NCBI RefSeq assembly: GCF_002295115.1
Contig: NZ_NSFV01000008.1
Span: 62,001-126,000, forward strand
From: Mesorhizobium sp. WSM4311
GTDB taxonomy: Bacteria > Pseudomonadota > Alphaproteobacteria > Rhizobiales > Rhizobiaceae
Direction: 5' to 3'
Length of the DNA: 64,000 bases
Shown here piece by piece: positions 29,399-38,850 of the stretch. The first letter of the stretch is position 1; every line of letters starts with the position of its first letter. The notes under the pieces were generated by a model. That model saw nothing but the letters and a program-made list of their open reading frames with translations, had not been told where the DNA came from and did no database searches. Made by a program: the position numbers and the translations under genes.

Positions 29399-30331
29399 AT
29401 GCGTTCAAACGTGATGGGAACCGGGATGTCGTCAGAGGTCGCTAGCAAAGAGGGACGAGCCGCGTTCGGCAGTTACGAGACCTGGTATCGTATTTCTGGC
29501 GATCTCGATGCCGACAAGGCCCCGGTGGTGATCCTGCATGGCGGGCCGGGCGCCGCCCACAACTACGTCGATGCCTACAAGCATCTCGCCCGACGGGACC
29601 GCGCCGTCGTCCACTACGACCAGTTGGGCTGCGGCAATTCCACCTTGCTGCCGGAGAAAGGCGCCGATTTCTGGACGCCACGGCTTTTCATCGACGAGCT
29701 TGAAAACCTGATCGATCATCTCGGCATCCGCGCGGGTTTCCATGTGCTGGGTCAGAGCTGGGGCGGCATGCTGGGCGCCGAGTATGGGGTAACGCGGCCG
29801 AAAGGCCTGAAGTCGCTGACCATCGCCAACTCGCCGGCTTCCATGAAGCTTTGGGTCGAAGAGGCCAACCGGTTGCGCGCCGACCTGCCTGGGGACGTGC
29901 AGGAGACACTGACCCGGCACGAGCAGGCCGGCACGACGGAAGATCCGGCCTACCAGGCTGCGACGATGGTGTTCTACGAGCGGCATGTCTGCCGGGTCGT
30001 GCCCTTCCCACCGGAGGTGACGGAGACCTTCGACCAGGTCGTGCGCAACCCGACGGTCTATCATCTGATGAACGGGCCGAACGAGTTCCATGTCATCGGA
30101 ACGCTGAAGAACTGGAGCATCGTCGATCGCCTGCAGGCTGTCGATGTTCCCACGCTGATCATCTCCGGACGCTACGACGAGGCCACGCCCGCGACCGTGC
30201 AGCCCTTCAAGGACGGCATCAAGGGATCGCGCTGGGAGATATTCGAGCATTCCAGCCACATGCCGCATGTCGAAGAGCAGGACGCGTGCATGCGGGTGGT
30301 GGGCGACTTCCTGGACGACAACGACAACTGA
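29399..30331 (+). CDS. Proline iminopeptidase-family alpha/beta hydrolase (S33)
   Basis: Predicted to release N-terminal proline or hydrolyse amino-acid amides; 310 residues. Motifs are HGGPGAAHN (oxyanion hole), YDQLGCGNS, nucleophile elbow GQSWGG, the Asp in SGRYDEATP and the His in HSSHMPHVEE. Together with the M17 peptidase it could process peptides brought in by the ABC system that follows 18 bases later. ATGs at 29414 and 29426 are alternative starts. Confidence 0.9.
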   Translation: MRSNVMGTGMSSEVASKEGRAAFGSYETWYRISGDLDADKAPVVILHGGPGAAHNYVDAYKHLARRDRAVVHYDQLGCGNSTLLPEKGADFWTPRLFIDELENLIDHLGIRAGFHVLGQSWGGMLGAEYGVTRPKGLKSLTIANSPASMKLWVEEANRLRADLPGDVQETLTRHEQAGTTEDPAYQAATMVFYERHVCRVVPFPPEVTETFDQVVRNPTVYHLMNGPNEFHVIGTLKNWSIVDRLQAVDVPTLIISGRYDEATPATVQPFKDGIKGSRWEIFEHSSHMPHVEEQDACMRVVGDFLDDNDN

Positions 30332-30349
30332 GAAAAGGGGAACCAAGAC

Positions 30350-32011
30350 ATGAAGAAACTGCTTTTGGCCGCATCAGCCGCGGCACTGCTGGCCGGCACG
30401 TGGCTCGCTCCGGCACAGGCTGAATATCTCAAGGAGCACCGAGGTGGCACCATCCGCCTTCTGGCCCGCTCAGCGGCGGGAACGCTCGATCCGCACATCA
30501 ACTATACCGACCAGGGCTGGCAGATGTACCAGCCGATCTATGACGGCCTGGTGGCCTTCCGCAAGGCCGAGGGCATGGACGGCTTCACCATCGTCCCCGA
30601 TCTGGCCGAGGCGCTGCCGCAGGTCAGCGATGACGGCAAGACCTTCACCTTCAAGCTGCGCAAGGGCATCAAGTTCTCCAACGGCCAGGATATGGGCGTC
30701 AAGGACGTCGTCGCCTCCTTCCAGCGCATCTTCAAGGTTTCCGGGCCGACTTCCGGCACCTTCTATGCCGGCATTGTCGGCGCCGACAAATGCCTGGCCG
30801 ATACCAAAAGCTGCACGCTGGACGGCGGCGTCGTCGGTGATGAAGCGGCCGGAACCATCACCCTCAATCTCACCAAGCCGGACGCAGAGATCCTCTACAA
30901 GCTTGCCTTGCCGCATGCCGTGGTGCTGCCGGCGGATACGCCCGCCGAAGACATGGGCTCCAAGCCCATTCCCAGCACCGGTGCCTACATGATCTCCGCC
31001 TTCGACCCCAACAAGGGCATGACGGTGTCGCGCAACCCGAACTTCAAGCAGTGGAGCGAGGAAGCGCAACCGGACGGCTACCCGGATGTCGTCCAGTATG
31101 ATTTCGGCCTCTCCGAGGAAGCGGCCGTGACGGCGATCCAGAACGGCGAAGCGGACTGGATGTTCGACGCGCTGCCGAGCGACCGCCTGGGCGAACTTGG
31201 CAGCAAGTCCATGGACCAGCTGCACATCTCGCCGCTTTCGGCGTGGTGGTATGCACCCCTCAACAACCGTCTCGCGCCATTCGACAACGAAAAGGCGCGC
31301 CAGGCCGTTGCCTATGCGATCGACCGCAACACGCTGGTCAAGCTGTTCGGCGGCAAGGTGCTGGCCTCGCCGGTCTGTCAGGTCCTGCCGCCGGACTTCC
31401 CCGGCCATGAGGACTATTGCCCCTTCACCAAGACCCCCGGTGCCAAATGGTCGGCGCCAGATATCGACAAGGCAAAGCAACTCGTCGAGGAATCGGGCAC
31501 CAAGGGCCAGAAGGTGACCATTATCGTCGAGGACACCGCCATTTCGCGGTCGATCGGCGTCTACCTGCAGAGCGTGCTGACCACCATCGGCTATGTCGCC
31601 GACGTCAAGCCGATCTCGTCCAACATCCAGTTCACCTACATCCAGAACACCAACAACAAGGTGCAGATGTCGGTCACCCAATGGTACAAGGACTATCCTG
31701 CGGCTTCCGACTTCCTGAACATCCTGTTCAGCTGCGCCTCCTTCCGTGAGGGTTCGGATGCCTCGATCAACATCGCCGGCTTCTGCGACAAGGACATCGA
31801 CGCCAAGATGCAAAGGGCGCTGGACCTCGGCGTGACCGACCAGAAGGCCGCGGACAAAATGTGGGCCGAAATCGACAAGCAGGTCACCGACAAGGCACCG
31901 GCAGTCGGCCTCTTCACGCCGAAGCGGCTTGACTTCGTCAGCAAACGGGTTGGCAATTTCAAGTTCAACCGGCAGTTCAACTGGATGATCACCCAGTCCT
32001 GGGTGCAGTAA
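30350..32011 (+). CDS. Dipeptide/oligopeptide ABC transporter substrate-binding protein
   Basis: Periplasmic receptor of 553 residues, SBP family 5. A signal peptide (MKKLLLAASAAALLAG, cut after AQA) precedes GGTIRLLARSAAGTLDPHINY and the family block KTFTFKLRKGIKFSNG. Cleft-lining segments such as ARQAVAYAIDRNTLVK are typical of DppA/OppA. An AAGGGG sequence lies ahead of the ATG. The gene leads the five-gene importer; peptide as substrate is supported by the two upstream peptidases. Confidence 0.92.
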   Translation: MKKLLLAASAAALLAGTWLAPAQAEYLKEHRGGTIRLLARSAAGTLDPHINYTDQGWQMYQPIYDGLVAFRKAEGMDGFTIVPDLAEALPQVSDDGKTFTFKLRKGIKFSNGQDMGVKDVVASFQRIFKVSGPTSGTFYAGIVGADKCLADTKSCTLDGGVVGDEAAGTITLNLTKPDAEILYKLALPHAVVLPADTPAEDMGSKPIPSTGAYMISAFDPNKGMTVSRNPNFKQWSEEAQPDGYPDVVQYDFGLSEEAAVTAIQNGEADWMFDALPSDRLGELGSKSMDQLHISPLSAWWYAPLNNRLAPFDNEKARQAVAYAIDRNTLVKLFGGKVLASPVCQVLPPDFPGHEDYCPFTKTPGAKWSAPDIDKAKQLVEESGTKGQKVTIIVEDTAISRSIGVYLQSVLTTIGYVADVKPISSNIQFTYIQNTNNKVQMSVTQWYKDYPAASDFLNILFSCASFREGSDASINIAGFCDKDIDAKMQRALDLGVTDQKAADKMWAEIDKQVTDKAPAVGLFTPKRLDFVSKRVGNFKFNRQFNWMITQSWVQ

Positions 32012-32033
32012 CGAACTGCGGAGGGGCACGTCC

Positions 32034-33050
32034 GTGTCGAACCAAGCCGTCGCCATGCCACGCAAGACGCGAGGGCCCTGGGCCGTCGCGTTTGCGAAGC
32101 TGGCAAGGGACAGGGCTGCCATGGCATCCCTGACCGTGTTCCTCCTCATCGTGCTGGCCTGCCTCAGCGCGCCTCTCTATGCGAAGTGGGCCGGCGTGGA
32201 CCCCTTCGCCTCGACGCTCGACGCCGTCATCCAGATCGACGGCGCCGACGTTCCGGTGATGGAACAATCGACCGAGGGGCTGGGGCTCGGCTACACGCCG
32301 CTCGGTCCGACCTGGCGGCTCGGCAATTATTTCCTCGGCGCCGACAGCCAGGGGCGCGACGTCATGGCCCGAATGCTCTATGGCGGGCTGAGCTCCCTGC
32401 TGATCTCCGGGGCGGCCACCATCTTCACCCTGATTATCGGCACGGCGGCGGGATTGATCGCAGGCTATTTCGGCGGCATCACCGATACGGTGCTGTCGCG
32501 CCTGCTGGATGTCCTGTGGGCGTTCCCGATCTATCTGCTGGCGATTTCGCTTTCCATCGTCACCATCGCGCAAGGCATCAGGATCGGGCCGATCGATATC
32601 GAGTCCGGCAGCCTATGGTTGCCGGTCATCATCATCGGAATCGTCTATGTGCCTTATGTGGCGCGCCCGATACGCGGGCAGGTGCTGTCGCTGCGCCACA
32701 GCGAATTCGTGCTGGCCGCGATCAATCTCGGCGTGCCGGGATGGCGCATCCTGTGGCGCGATATCCTGCCCAACATCACCACCACGCTCATCGTCTTCGT
32801 ACCGTTGATGATGGCGCTGAACATGCTGACGGAATCCGCACTTTCCTTCCTGTCGATCGGCGTGCAGCCGCCCGCCGCCAGCTGGGGCACCATCATCCAG
32901 GACGGGCAGGCGCTGCTCTACACCAGGCCGCTGGTGGCGCTGGTGCCGGGCCTGGCCATCGCGGTGTCCGTCATGGCGCTCAATGTCTTCGGCGACGGCC
33001 TGCGCGACGCGCTCGACCCGCGCTCCAAGGTTCGGTTGGGGCGCGACTGA
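32034..33050 (+). CDS. Peptide ABC transporter permease (DppC-like)
   Basis: Inner-membrane subunit of 338 residues. After an N-terminal OppC_N helix (MASLTVFLLIVLACLSAPLY) comes a periplasmic loop and a BPD_transp_1 domain. The EAA-type loop reads HSEFVLAAINLGVPGWRILW. The GTG start at 32034 follows GGAGGGG. Its stop overlaps the next ATG (TGATGA). The C-permease comes before the B-permease, the reverse of the E. coli dpp order. Confidence 0.92.
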   Translation: MSNQAVAMPRKTRGPWAVAFAKLARDRAAMASLTVFLLIVLACLSAPLYAKWAGVDPFASTLDAVIQIDGADVPVMEQSTEGLGLGYTPLGPTWRLGNYFLGADSQGRDVMARMLYGGLSSLLISGAATIFTLIIGTAAGLIAGYFGGITDTVLSRLLDVLWAFPIYLLAISLSIVTIAQGIRIGPIDIESGSLWLPVIIIGIVYVPYVARPIRGQVLSLRHSEFVLAAINLGVPGWRILWRDILPNITTTLIVFVPLMMALNMLTESALSFLSIGVQPPAASWGTIIQDGQALLYTRPLVALVPGLAIAVSVMALNVFGDGLRDALDPRSKVRLGRD

Positions 33051-34021
33051 TGATCTACGCCATCCTGCGCCGTTTCGGTCAGATGCTGTTCGTGATGTTC
33101 GGTATCTCGGTCATCGTCTTCCTGATCTTCTTCGCGACGCCGGGCGCCGACCCGGCGGCGCGCATCGCCGGGCGCAATGCAACGCCCGAAGTGCTGGACG
33201 CGGTGCGCCACAATTTCGGCTTCGACCGGCCACTCTACGTGCAATATGTGAAGATGATGGAGAAGATCTTCGTCACCGGCGACCTGACCTCCTTCGTCAA
33301 TCGCGGCTGGAAGGTGGTGCCGGCGGTCATGGATTCGATCCCGGTCACGCTCTCACTGGTGTTCGGGGCGGCGATCCTTTGGGTGGTTGTCTCCATCATC
33401 ATCGGCATCGTTGCCGCCGCCACCCGCGACAGCTGGCTGGACAAGCTGCTGATGGCTTTGGGCCTGCTCGGCATCTCCATGCCGGTCTACTGGCTGGGCG
33501 AGGTGATGAACCTGATCACCCAGAGCCGCTACCACGACAGCTGGGCATTCTCATGGGTCCCGCCGCTTGGCTACAAGAATTTCTCCGACGATCCCAAAGG
33601 CTGGTTCCTGACGCTGATCATACCGTGGATTACGTTGGCCATTCTCTACATCGGCATTTACGGGCGCGTGCTGCGCGCCGCCATCATCGAATCCCTGCAG
33701 GAGGACTTTATCCGCACGGCCCGGGCCAAGGGCCTGTCGGAGACGCGCATCCTGCTCCGCCACGCCTTGCGCACATCGCTCATCGCGTTCGTCACCTTGT
33801 TCGGCCTGGACTTCGGCGCGCTGGTGGGCGGCTCGGCCCTTTTGACCGAGGTGGTGTTCGGGCTGCACGGCATCGGCAAGCTCACCTATGACGCGCTGCA
33901 GAATCTCGACCTGCCGATGATCATGGCAACGGTGATGTATGCGTCCATGTTCGTGGTCATCGCCAATGCGGTCGTCGATTTCGTCTACATCCTTCTCGAT
34001 CCGCGCCTGAGGACATCATGA
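33050..34021 (+). CDS. Peptide ABC transporter permease (DppB-like)
   Basis: Inner-membrane subunit of 323 residues, typical DppB/OppB. It begins MIYAILRRFGQMLFVMFGIS, has a periplasmic region with the usual FGFDRPLYVQY block, then five more helices. The cytoplasmic coupling loop is IRTARAKGLSETRILLRHAL. The start overlaps the previous stop, and the stop overlaps the next start as ATGA. A longer open frame from 32186 is only the out-of-frame extension over dppC. Confidence 0.93.
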   Translation: MIYAILRRFGQMLFVMFGISVIVFLIFFATPGADPAARIAGRNATPEVLDAVRHNFGFDRPLYVQYVKMMEKIFVTGDLTSFVNRGWKVVPAVMDSIPVTLSLVFGAAILWVVVSIIIGIVAAATRDSWLDKLLMALGLLGISMPVYWLGEVMNLITQSRYHDSWAFSWVPPLGYKNFSDDPKGWFLTLIIPWITLAILYIGIYGRVLRAAIIESLQEDFIRTARAKGLSETRILLRHALRTSLIAFVTLFGLDFGALVGGSALLTEVVFGLHGIGKLTYDALQNLDLPMIMATVMYASMFVVIANAVVDFVYILLDPRLRTS

Positions 34022-34977
34022 TACTGTCGGTGCGCGACCTCAAAGTATCCTTCCGCACCAATGACGGTCTGGTCCGGGCCATCGATGGTGTTTCGTTCGA
34101 CCTCGATGAAAGCGAGATTCTCGGCGTCGTCGGCGAATCCGGGTCCGGCAAGACGGTGTCGCTGCTGGCGGTGATGGGCCTCATCACCGATCCCAACGCC
34201 AGCATCGAAGGCTCGATCCGCTACAAGGGCCGCGAGCTCGTCGGACTGCCCGCGCGGGAGCTTCGTCGTTTACGCGGCAACGAAATCGCGATGATCTTCC
34301 AGGATCCGATGACGGCGCTGACGCCGGTCTACACGATCGGCTGGCAGATCGCCGAACAGATCCGCGCGCACCAGAATATCAGCAAGGCCAAGGCGATCGT
34401 GCGCGTAGAAGAACTGCTGGCCGAGGTGAATTTTCCCAATCCGCACGAGGCGATGTCGCGCTACCCGCATCAGCTTTCGGGCGGCATGCGGCAGCGCGCG
34501 GTGATTGCGATGGCATTGTCCTGCAATCCGGCGCTGCTGGTGGCGGACGAGCCGACCACCGCGCTCGACGTCACGGTGCAGGCCGGCATACTCGACCTCG
34601 TGAGAAAACTGCGCGCGACGCACAAGTCGGCGGTCGTGTTCATCACGCACGATATGGGCGTGGTCTCCGAACTCGCCGACCGGGTGATGGTCATGTATGC
34701 CGGCCGCGTGGTGGAACGTGGCAGCCGCACGGATCTGTTTTCCGACCCGCGGCATCCCTATACGCGGGCGCTGCTGGGTTCGATCCCGCCGCTGACCGGC
34801 GAAAAGCCGCGCCGCCTGCCGGCCATTCCCGGTTCGCCGCCATCGCTGCTGCGATTGCCGCAGGGCTGCGCCTTCGGCCCGCGATGCCCGGTGCACTACG
34901 AGCACTGCGTGACCGACAAGCCAGAGCTTGGCATCGGCACCCATGCCGCGGCGTGCTTCCGGGTGGCGCGGGCATGA
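34018..34977 (+). CDS. Peptide ABC transporter ATP-binding protein (DppD-like)
   Basis: First ATPase subunit, 319 residues. Walker A is GESGSGKTVS, Q-loop FQDPMTALTP, signature QLSGGMRQR, Walker B LLVADEPTTALD and H-loop FITHDMG. The C-terminal oligo_HPY extension carries cysteines in CAFGPRCPVHYEHC, like those that bind an iron-sulfur cluster in some DppD proteins. It is coupled to both neighbours by 4-base overlaps. Confidence 0.95.
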   Translation: MILSVRDLKVSFRTNDGLVRAIDGVSFDLDESEILGVVGESGSGKTVSLLAVMGLITDPNASIEGSIRYKGRELVGLPARELRRLRGNEIAMIFQDPMTALTPVYTIGWQIAEQIRAHQNISKAKAIVRVEELLAEVNFPNPHEAMSRYPHQLSGGMRQRAVIAMALSCNPALLVADEPTTALDVTVQAGILDLVRKLRATHKSAVVFITHDMGVVSELADRVMVMYAGRVVERGSRTDLFSDPRHPYTRALLGSIPPLTGEKPRRLPAIPGSPPSLLRLPQGCAFGPRCPVHYEHCVTDKPELGIGTHAAACFRVARA

Positions 34978-35966
34978 GCGGACCTATGATCGACAGCCCT
35001 ATCCTCGAAACGCGTTCACTCGGCAAGCGCTTCTCGATCGGCACCCGTTTCTCCGCCGACGGCAAGCGAACCGTCCATGCGGTCGACAATGTTTCGCTGA
35101 CCGTGCGGCGCGGCGAGACGATCGGCCTGGTCGGCGAATCCGGCTGCGGCAAGTCGACGCTGGCGCGCTGCCTGGTGAGGCTCTACGACATATCCGACGG
35201 AGAGCTGCTGTTCGAAGGCGAGGACATCACCTCGAAATCGCTGTCCGAGTTGAGGCCGCTGCGCCGCCGCCTGCAAATGGTCTTCCAGGACCCGTCGGCC
35301 TCGCTCAACCCGCGCCGGCGCGTCGGTGATCTGGTGGCCGAGCCGCTGCGCATCCATGGCAAGCTTTCGTCGCGCGAGATCACCGCACGCGTCGCGGAAT
35401 TGTTTGAGCTCGTCGGCCTGCTGCCGGACCATGCCATCCGCTATCCGCACGAATTCTCCGGCGGCCAGCGCCAGCGGGTCGGCATCGCGCGGGCCATCGC
35501 GCTCAATCCCGATCTGGTCGTGCTGGATGAACCGGTCTCCGCGCTCGACGTCTCGGTGCAGGCGCAGATCGTCAACCTGCTGGCCGACCTGCAGGAGAAG
35601 CTGAACCTCACCTACATCTTCATCGCGCATGACCTGTCCGTGGTACGCCAGGTGTCGACCCGCATCGCCGTCATGTATCTCGGCTCGATCATCGAGGAAG
35701 GGCCGGCGGAGGACGTGTTCGCGACATCAGCCCATCCCTACAGCCAGGCGCTGATCTCGGCGGTTCCAGTCGTCGAGACCATGCCCAGCGGGACGCGCAA
35801 GCGCATCATCCTCACCGGCGACGTGCCGAGCCCGCTCAAGCCGCCATCAGGCTGCCGTTTCCACCCAAGATGCCCGATCGCGGTCGAGCGATGCCGCACC
35901 GAGCGGCCGGAGCTGAGGGAGTATCGACCCGGCCGCAAAGTGGCCTGCCACTTCCCCACGGTTTAG
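34974..35966 (+). CDS. Peptide ABC transporter ATP-binding protein (DppF-like)
   Basis: Second ATPase subunit, 330 residues. Motifs are Walker A GESGCGKSTLA, FQDPSASLNPR, signature EFSGGQRQR, Walker B LVVLDEPVSALD and H-loop FIAHDLS. The C-terminal extension again has paired cysteines (CRFHPRCPIAVERC). The ATG at 34974 overlaps the DppD stop; an upstream in-frame ATG lies inside the previous gene and is rejected. It ends the operon. Confidence 0.95.
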   Translation: MSGPMIDSPILETRSLGKRFSIGTRFSADGKRTVHAVDNVSLTVRRGETIGLVGESGCGKSTLARCLVRLYDISDGELLFEGEDITSKSLSELRPLRRRLQMVFQDPSASLNPRRRVGDLVAEPLRIHGKLSSREITARVAELFELVGLLPDHAIRYPHEFSGGQRQRVGIARAIALNPDLVVLDEPVSALDVSVQAQIVNLLADLQEKLNLTYIFIAHDLSVVRQVSTRIAVMYLGSIIEEGPAEDVFATSAHPYSQALISAVPVVETMPSGTRKRIILTGDVPSPLKPPSGCRFHPRCPIAVERCRTERPELREYRPGRKVACHFPTV

Positions 35967-36085
35967 CTGGCGACCATCGACCAAAAGATTTTTTAAAGGT
36001 TCCGCTTTCTGTATGGAACCAACCGCAAGACTGTGCGTTTCATAAGGTTCGATCGGGCGGCATCGCGATCGACCGGGAGGAAACG

Positions 36086-36388
36086 ATGGACTACCTGCAT
36101 TTCTTTGCGCCCGTGCGGATATCGCGCGGGCAGGGGTACCCTGTAGAAGAAGTGGATAGTGTCGCCGAGGCGATGGTTTTCTTGCGTAAATGGCCGACGG
36201 GACGACGTGGGCCAGTGTATCAGTGCGCGCTGAATTGCTGCGCGGCAGCTTTGGCGGGGCAGATGTCGGCGGAGGAGGCCAGGAAGGCATTCACCGGCTT
36301 TGCCCGGATCACGCGACTCCTGGACGACGACACGGCGCTGCCCGTCCCCGGCGAACCCATGGCGGGCGTGTACGCGCTGCGGCGCTAG
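36086..36388 (+). CDS. DUF982 family small protein
   Basis: 100-residue protein of unknown function, from a family largely confined to Rhizobiales. It shows the family pattern of an N-terminal PVRI and RGQGYPVEEVDS, the central LRKWPTGRRGPVYQCALNCC and a helical AALAGQMSAEEARKAF. GGGAGGAAACG places the ATG at 36086; the open frame begins further upstream inside the dppF end. Many such genes sit in accessory or plasmid-like regions. Confidence 0.85.
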   Translation: MDYLHFFAPVRISRGQGYPVEEVDSVAEAMVFLRKWPTGRRGPVYQCALNCCAAALAGQMSAEEARKAFTGFARITRLLDDDTALPVPGEPMAGVYALRR

Positions 36389-36414
36389 CCGCACCCGGAT
36401 TGCCGAACGCAAGG

Positions 36415-36437
36415 ACTGCGGCCATGACGGCCGCAGT
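36415..36437. terminator. Hairpin between convergent DUF982 and SnoaL-like genes
   Basis: ACTGCGGCC (36415-36423) and GGCCGCAGT (36429-36437) form a perfect 9-base stem with the loop ATGAC. It lies 27 bases after the DUF982 stop. There is no strong T-run, so it may act in both directions or only stabilise RNA ends. Confidence 0.55.
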
Positions 36438-36484
36438 GTGTTGACGTGCCCGGGGCGACGTGGCCGGCCGGTTTCCCGGAAGGC

Positions 36485-36850
36485 CTAATCCCAAGCGACC
36501 GAATAGCGATCGATCACCCAAAGCCAGGAGCCGTCGGCCTGCCGCCGGGCAACCTCGCTGGTGACGTCGCCGTCGGCAAGTCGGGTCGAGGTGAGGGCAA
36601 GGTCGCCGCAAATAAGCGCCGGCCGCTGTCCTCCGACCGCAAACTTTCGTCCAGACGCAACGATCTCCGCATAGTAGTCACGAATGGCTTCATGACTGCG
36701 CAGAGAACGTCCGTCGCCGCAGTCGATCACGGCATCCGCCTCGGAAAGCGCGACCATGCCATCGATGTCGCCCGCATGCTGTCTCGCTACCAGCATGGGC
36801 TCTAGCTGCTGCGGGTCGTAGGCGGGCTCTCCCGCGCTCGGATCATTCAT
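36485..36850 (-). CDS. SnoaL/NTF2-like protein (DUF4440-type)
   Basis: 121-residue protein with the NTF2-like cone fold pattern: an N-terminal helix (LEPMLVARQHAGDIDGMVAL), a short strand with DAVIDCGDGRSLRSHEAIRDYY, then strands ending DGSWLWVIDRYSVAWD. Such proteins serve as small-molecule isomerases, hydrolases or ketosteroid-isomerase-like ligand binders; the substrate is unknown. The ATG at 36850 is tentative because no clear ribosome site is seen. It may be the last gene of the leftward hydrolase operon, 145 bases after the quinone oxidoreductase. Confidence 0.7.
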   Translation of the reverse strand: MNDPSAGEPAYDPQQLEPMLVARQHAGDIDGMVALSEADAVIDCGDGRSLRSHEAIRDYYAEIVASGRKFAVGGQRPALICGDLALTSTRLADGDVTSEVARRQADGSWLWVIDRYSVAWD

Positions 36851-36995
36851 GGCGCGGCCTATGACGCGCTGATCGCTGGTCAGCCACGACGAGACGTTTC
36901 CTTGCGAATGTCGGCGCGCCAACCGGCGGAGTGATCCCGGAAACTTTGCCTATTGACGCCTCGCGAATATCGTATCGTGAGGAAGACCGGATGGC

Positions 36996-37961
36996 TCAGG
37001 GGATGAGCAGAAGCTTTCCCGTCGTGCCACGGCTTTCCAAATCGGCATGTGCGCATGCTGCTTCGGCGAGCGGGTAAACGCCGCCGATCCGGATCTTCAG
37101 GTCGCCGCTGGCGATCCAGTCGAATAGTTGTCCGGTGCGGGCGCGAAGCAGTGCCGGCGTGTGGATATGATCGAAGAACCTTGCGTAGCCGATCTTGATG
37201 CTTTTCGGCAGGCTCATGATGTCGAGCGGTCCGGGACCGCCCAGCACCGGGCCGTACCAGCAGAAGGTGCCGGAGCGGCGCAAGGAGTCGAGCGAAGCCT
37301 GAAAGGTCTTCGGACCGGAACCGTCGTAGACGACGTGCACGCCTTCACCGGACAGGCGAACGACTTCCTCGGCGAATCGCCCCTCGGTGTCCACGATCAC
37401 ATGGTCTGCTCCGGCCTCTCTTGCCACGGCGGTTTTGTTTGCGGACGAGACGCGGCCGATCACGTGCCCGCCCCTCAGCTTTATGATCTGGGTGAGCAGC
37501 AATCCGACGCCGCCCGCCGCCGCATGGACCAGCGCCACGTCGCCGGGTTGAACGGGATAGAAGTCGGTGGCGAAGTGGCTGGCCGTCAGCCCCTGCATCA
37601 TCACGGACGCCGCCGTACGATCATCGATCCCGTCCGGAATCGGCACGAGCGCGTCCGCCGGTACCATCGCTCGATCTGTGTAGCTTCCAGGCGCGTACAC
37701 CCAGGCAACCCGTTGTCCGGGCCGGAAATGCTCGACTCCATCGCCCACGGCGAGTACCCGCCCGGCACCCTCTACGCCCAGAACCTTGGGATTGGGCGTT
37801 TCCGTCCAGGCCATGCCCTGGCGGACGCCGATGTCCATGAAGTTCACGCCCGCCGCGGCGACCTCGACCAGAACTTGTGCGCTCGCGGGAGCAGTTTCGG
37901 GGCGCTCGACGATTTCGAGCGCATCAGGTCCCCCGGTGCGGTTCATGACGACGGCTTTCAT
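36996..37961 (-). CDS. Quinone oxidoreductase-type MDR protein
   Basis: NADPH-dependent medium-chain reductase of 321 residues without the zinc ligands. The N-terminal GroES-like domain includes AAGVNFMDIGVRQG and VLGVEGAGRVLAVGDGV. The Rossmann domain has the AAAGGVGLLLTQ nucleotide loop. Family members reduce quinones or alpha,beta-unsaturated carbonyls, which fits a role against electrophiles. Its start overlaps the upstream hydrolase stop by 4 bases. Confidence 0.9.
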   Translation of the reverse strand: MKAVVMNRTGGPDALEIVERPETAPASAQVLVEVAAAGVNFMDIGVRQGMAWTETPNPKVLGVEGAGRVLAVGDGVEHFRPGQRVAWVYAPGSYTDRAMVPADALVPIPDGIDDRTAASVMMQGLTASHFATDFYPVQPGDVALVHAAAGGVGLLLTQIIKLRGGHVIGRVSSANKTAVAREAGADHVIVDTEGRFAEEVVRLSGEGVHVVYDGSGPKTFQASLDSLRRSGTFCWYGPVLGGPGPLDIMSLPKSIKIGYARFFDHIHTPALLRARTGQLFDWIASGDLKIRIGGVYPLAEAACAHADLESRGTTGKLLLIP

Positions 37962-38734
37962 CGCGATATCTCCCTGGCGGCATTCTCGATCAGCCGCGCT
38001 ACAGGCCCAGGATTCGACACCATCACCACATGCGAAGCACCCTTAATCGCGATCGTTTCGCGGGCGTGAGCCCGTTCAGCCATGTAGGCAGATGCTCGCG
38101 GCGGGATGTTCTTGTCCGCGTCGCCGTAGATGAACCAGCTTGGAATGCTCTTCCAAGCAGCCTTGGCCTGAGCTTCGTTGAGGGCGGCTTCCGCGATCGG
38201 CCGCTGCGTTGCGGCCATCAGTCTGGCTTGCGCTTCGGGAGCGTCGGCGGCAAACTGATCGTGGAACTTGTCCTGCTGAATGTAGAGATCCTTTCCACCG
38301 CCTGACAGCGCGACAGGAGGAGCGAGTGTCGGACCCAGCGTGCTGCCTGGAAACTTTCCTGCAAGTTGCGCAGCGGTTTCACCCGCCTCCGGCGCAAATG
38401 CGGCGACATAGACCAGCGCCTTCACATTGGCATGACCATCGGCAGCGTCGCTGATCACCGACCCTCCATAGGAATGGCCGACGAGAACGACCGGGCTTTT
38501 TATCGAGGAAAGCACGCTGGCGACATAGTTTCCGTCGCTTCTGACGCCCCGTAGCGGATTGGCTGCCGCCACGACGGAAAAGCCGTCCTTTTCAAGAATC
38601 TCAACGACACCGTTCCAACTCGAAGAGTCGGCGAAGGCGCCGTGAACCAGGACGATGGTAGGTTTGTCGGGCTGCGCTTGTGCGTTACCGAACGTGGCCG
38701 CGATAATTACGAGGCCTGCGAGCAAGATTTTCAT
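37958..38734 (-). CDS. Exported alpha/beta hydrolase
   Basis: 258-residue enzyme with a Sec signal peptide (MKILLAGLVIIAATFG, cut after AQA). The hydrolase core has LVHGAFADSSSWNGV, nucleophile elbow GHSYGGSVI, the acid in GDADKNIPP and the His in KGASHVVMVSNP. It resembles the esterase group that includes salicylate-esterase- and EstC-like proteins. AAAGGA eight bases upstream fixes the ATG; a longer frame to 38917 is rejected. Coupled to the quinone oxidoreductase. Confidence 0.87.
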   Translation of the reverse strand: MKILLAGLVIIAATFGNAQAQPDKPTIVLVHGAFADSSSWNGVVEILEKDGFSVVAAANPLRGVRSDGNYVASVLSSIKSPVVLVGHSYGGSVISDAADGHANVKALVYVAAFAPEAGETAAQLAGKFPGSTLGPTLAPPVALSGGGKDLYIQQDKFHDQFAADAPEAQARLMAATQRPIAEAALNEAQAKAAWKSIPSWFIYGDADKNIPPRASAYMAERAHARETIAIKGASHVVMVSNPGPVARLIENAAREISR

Positions 38735-38850
38735 TGGAACATCCTTTCGTTGTGGGGTGCGGTCTTCACCGCGTCGAGCGCAGGTGAGGGGCGGGGATGC
38801 CGCAAACTCGCCCTCGTGTTCGCTCTGCGTTTCTCTGCGTGGGAACCGAG

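Noticed and set aside
32186..33049. Extended upstream frame of the DppB-like permease
   Set aside because: It overlaps dppC out of frame; the family start is the ATG at 33050, coupled to the dppC stop.
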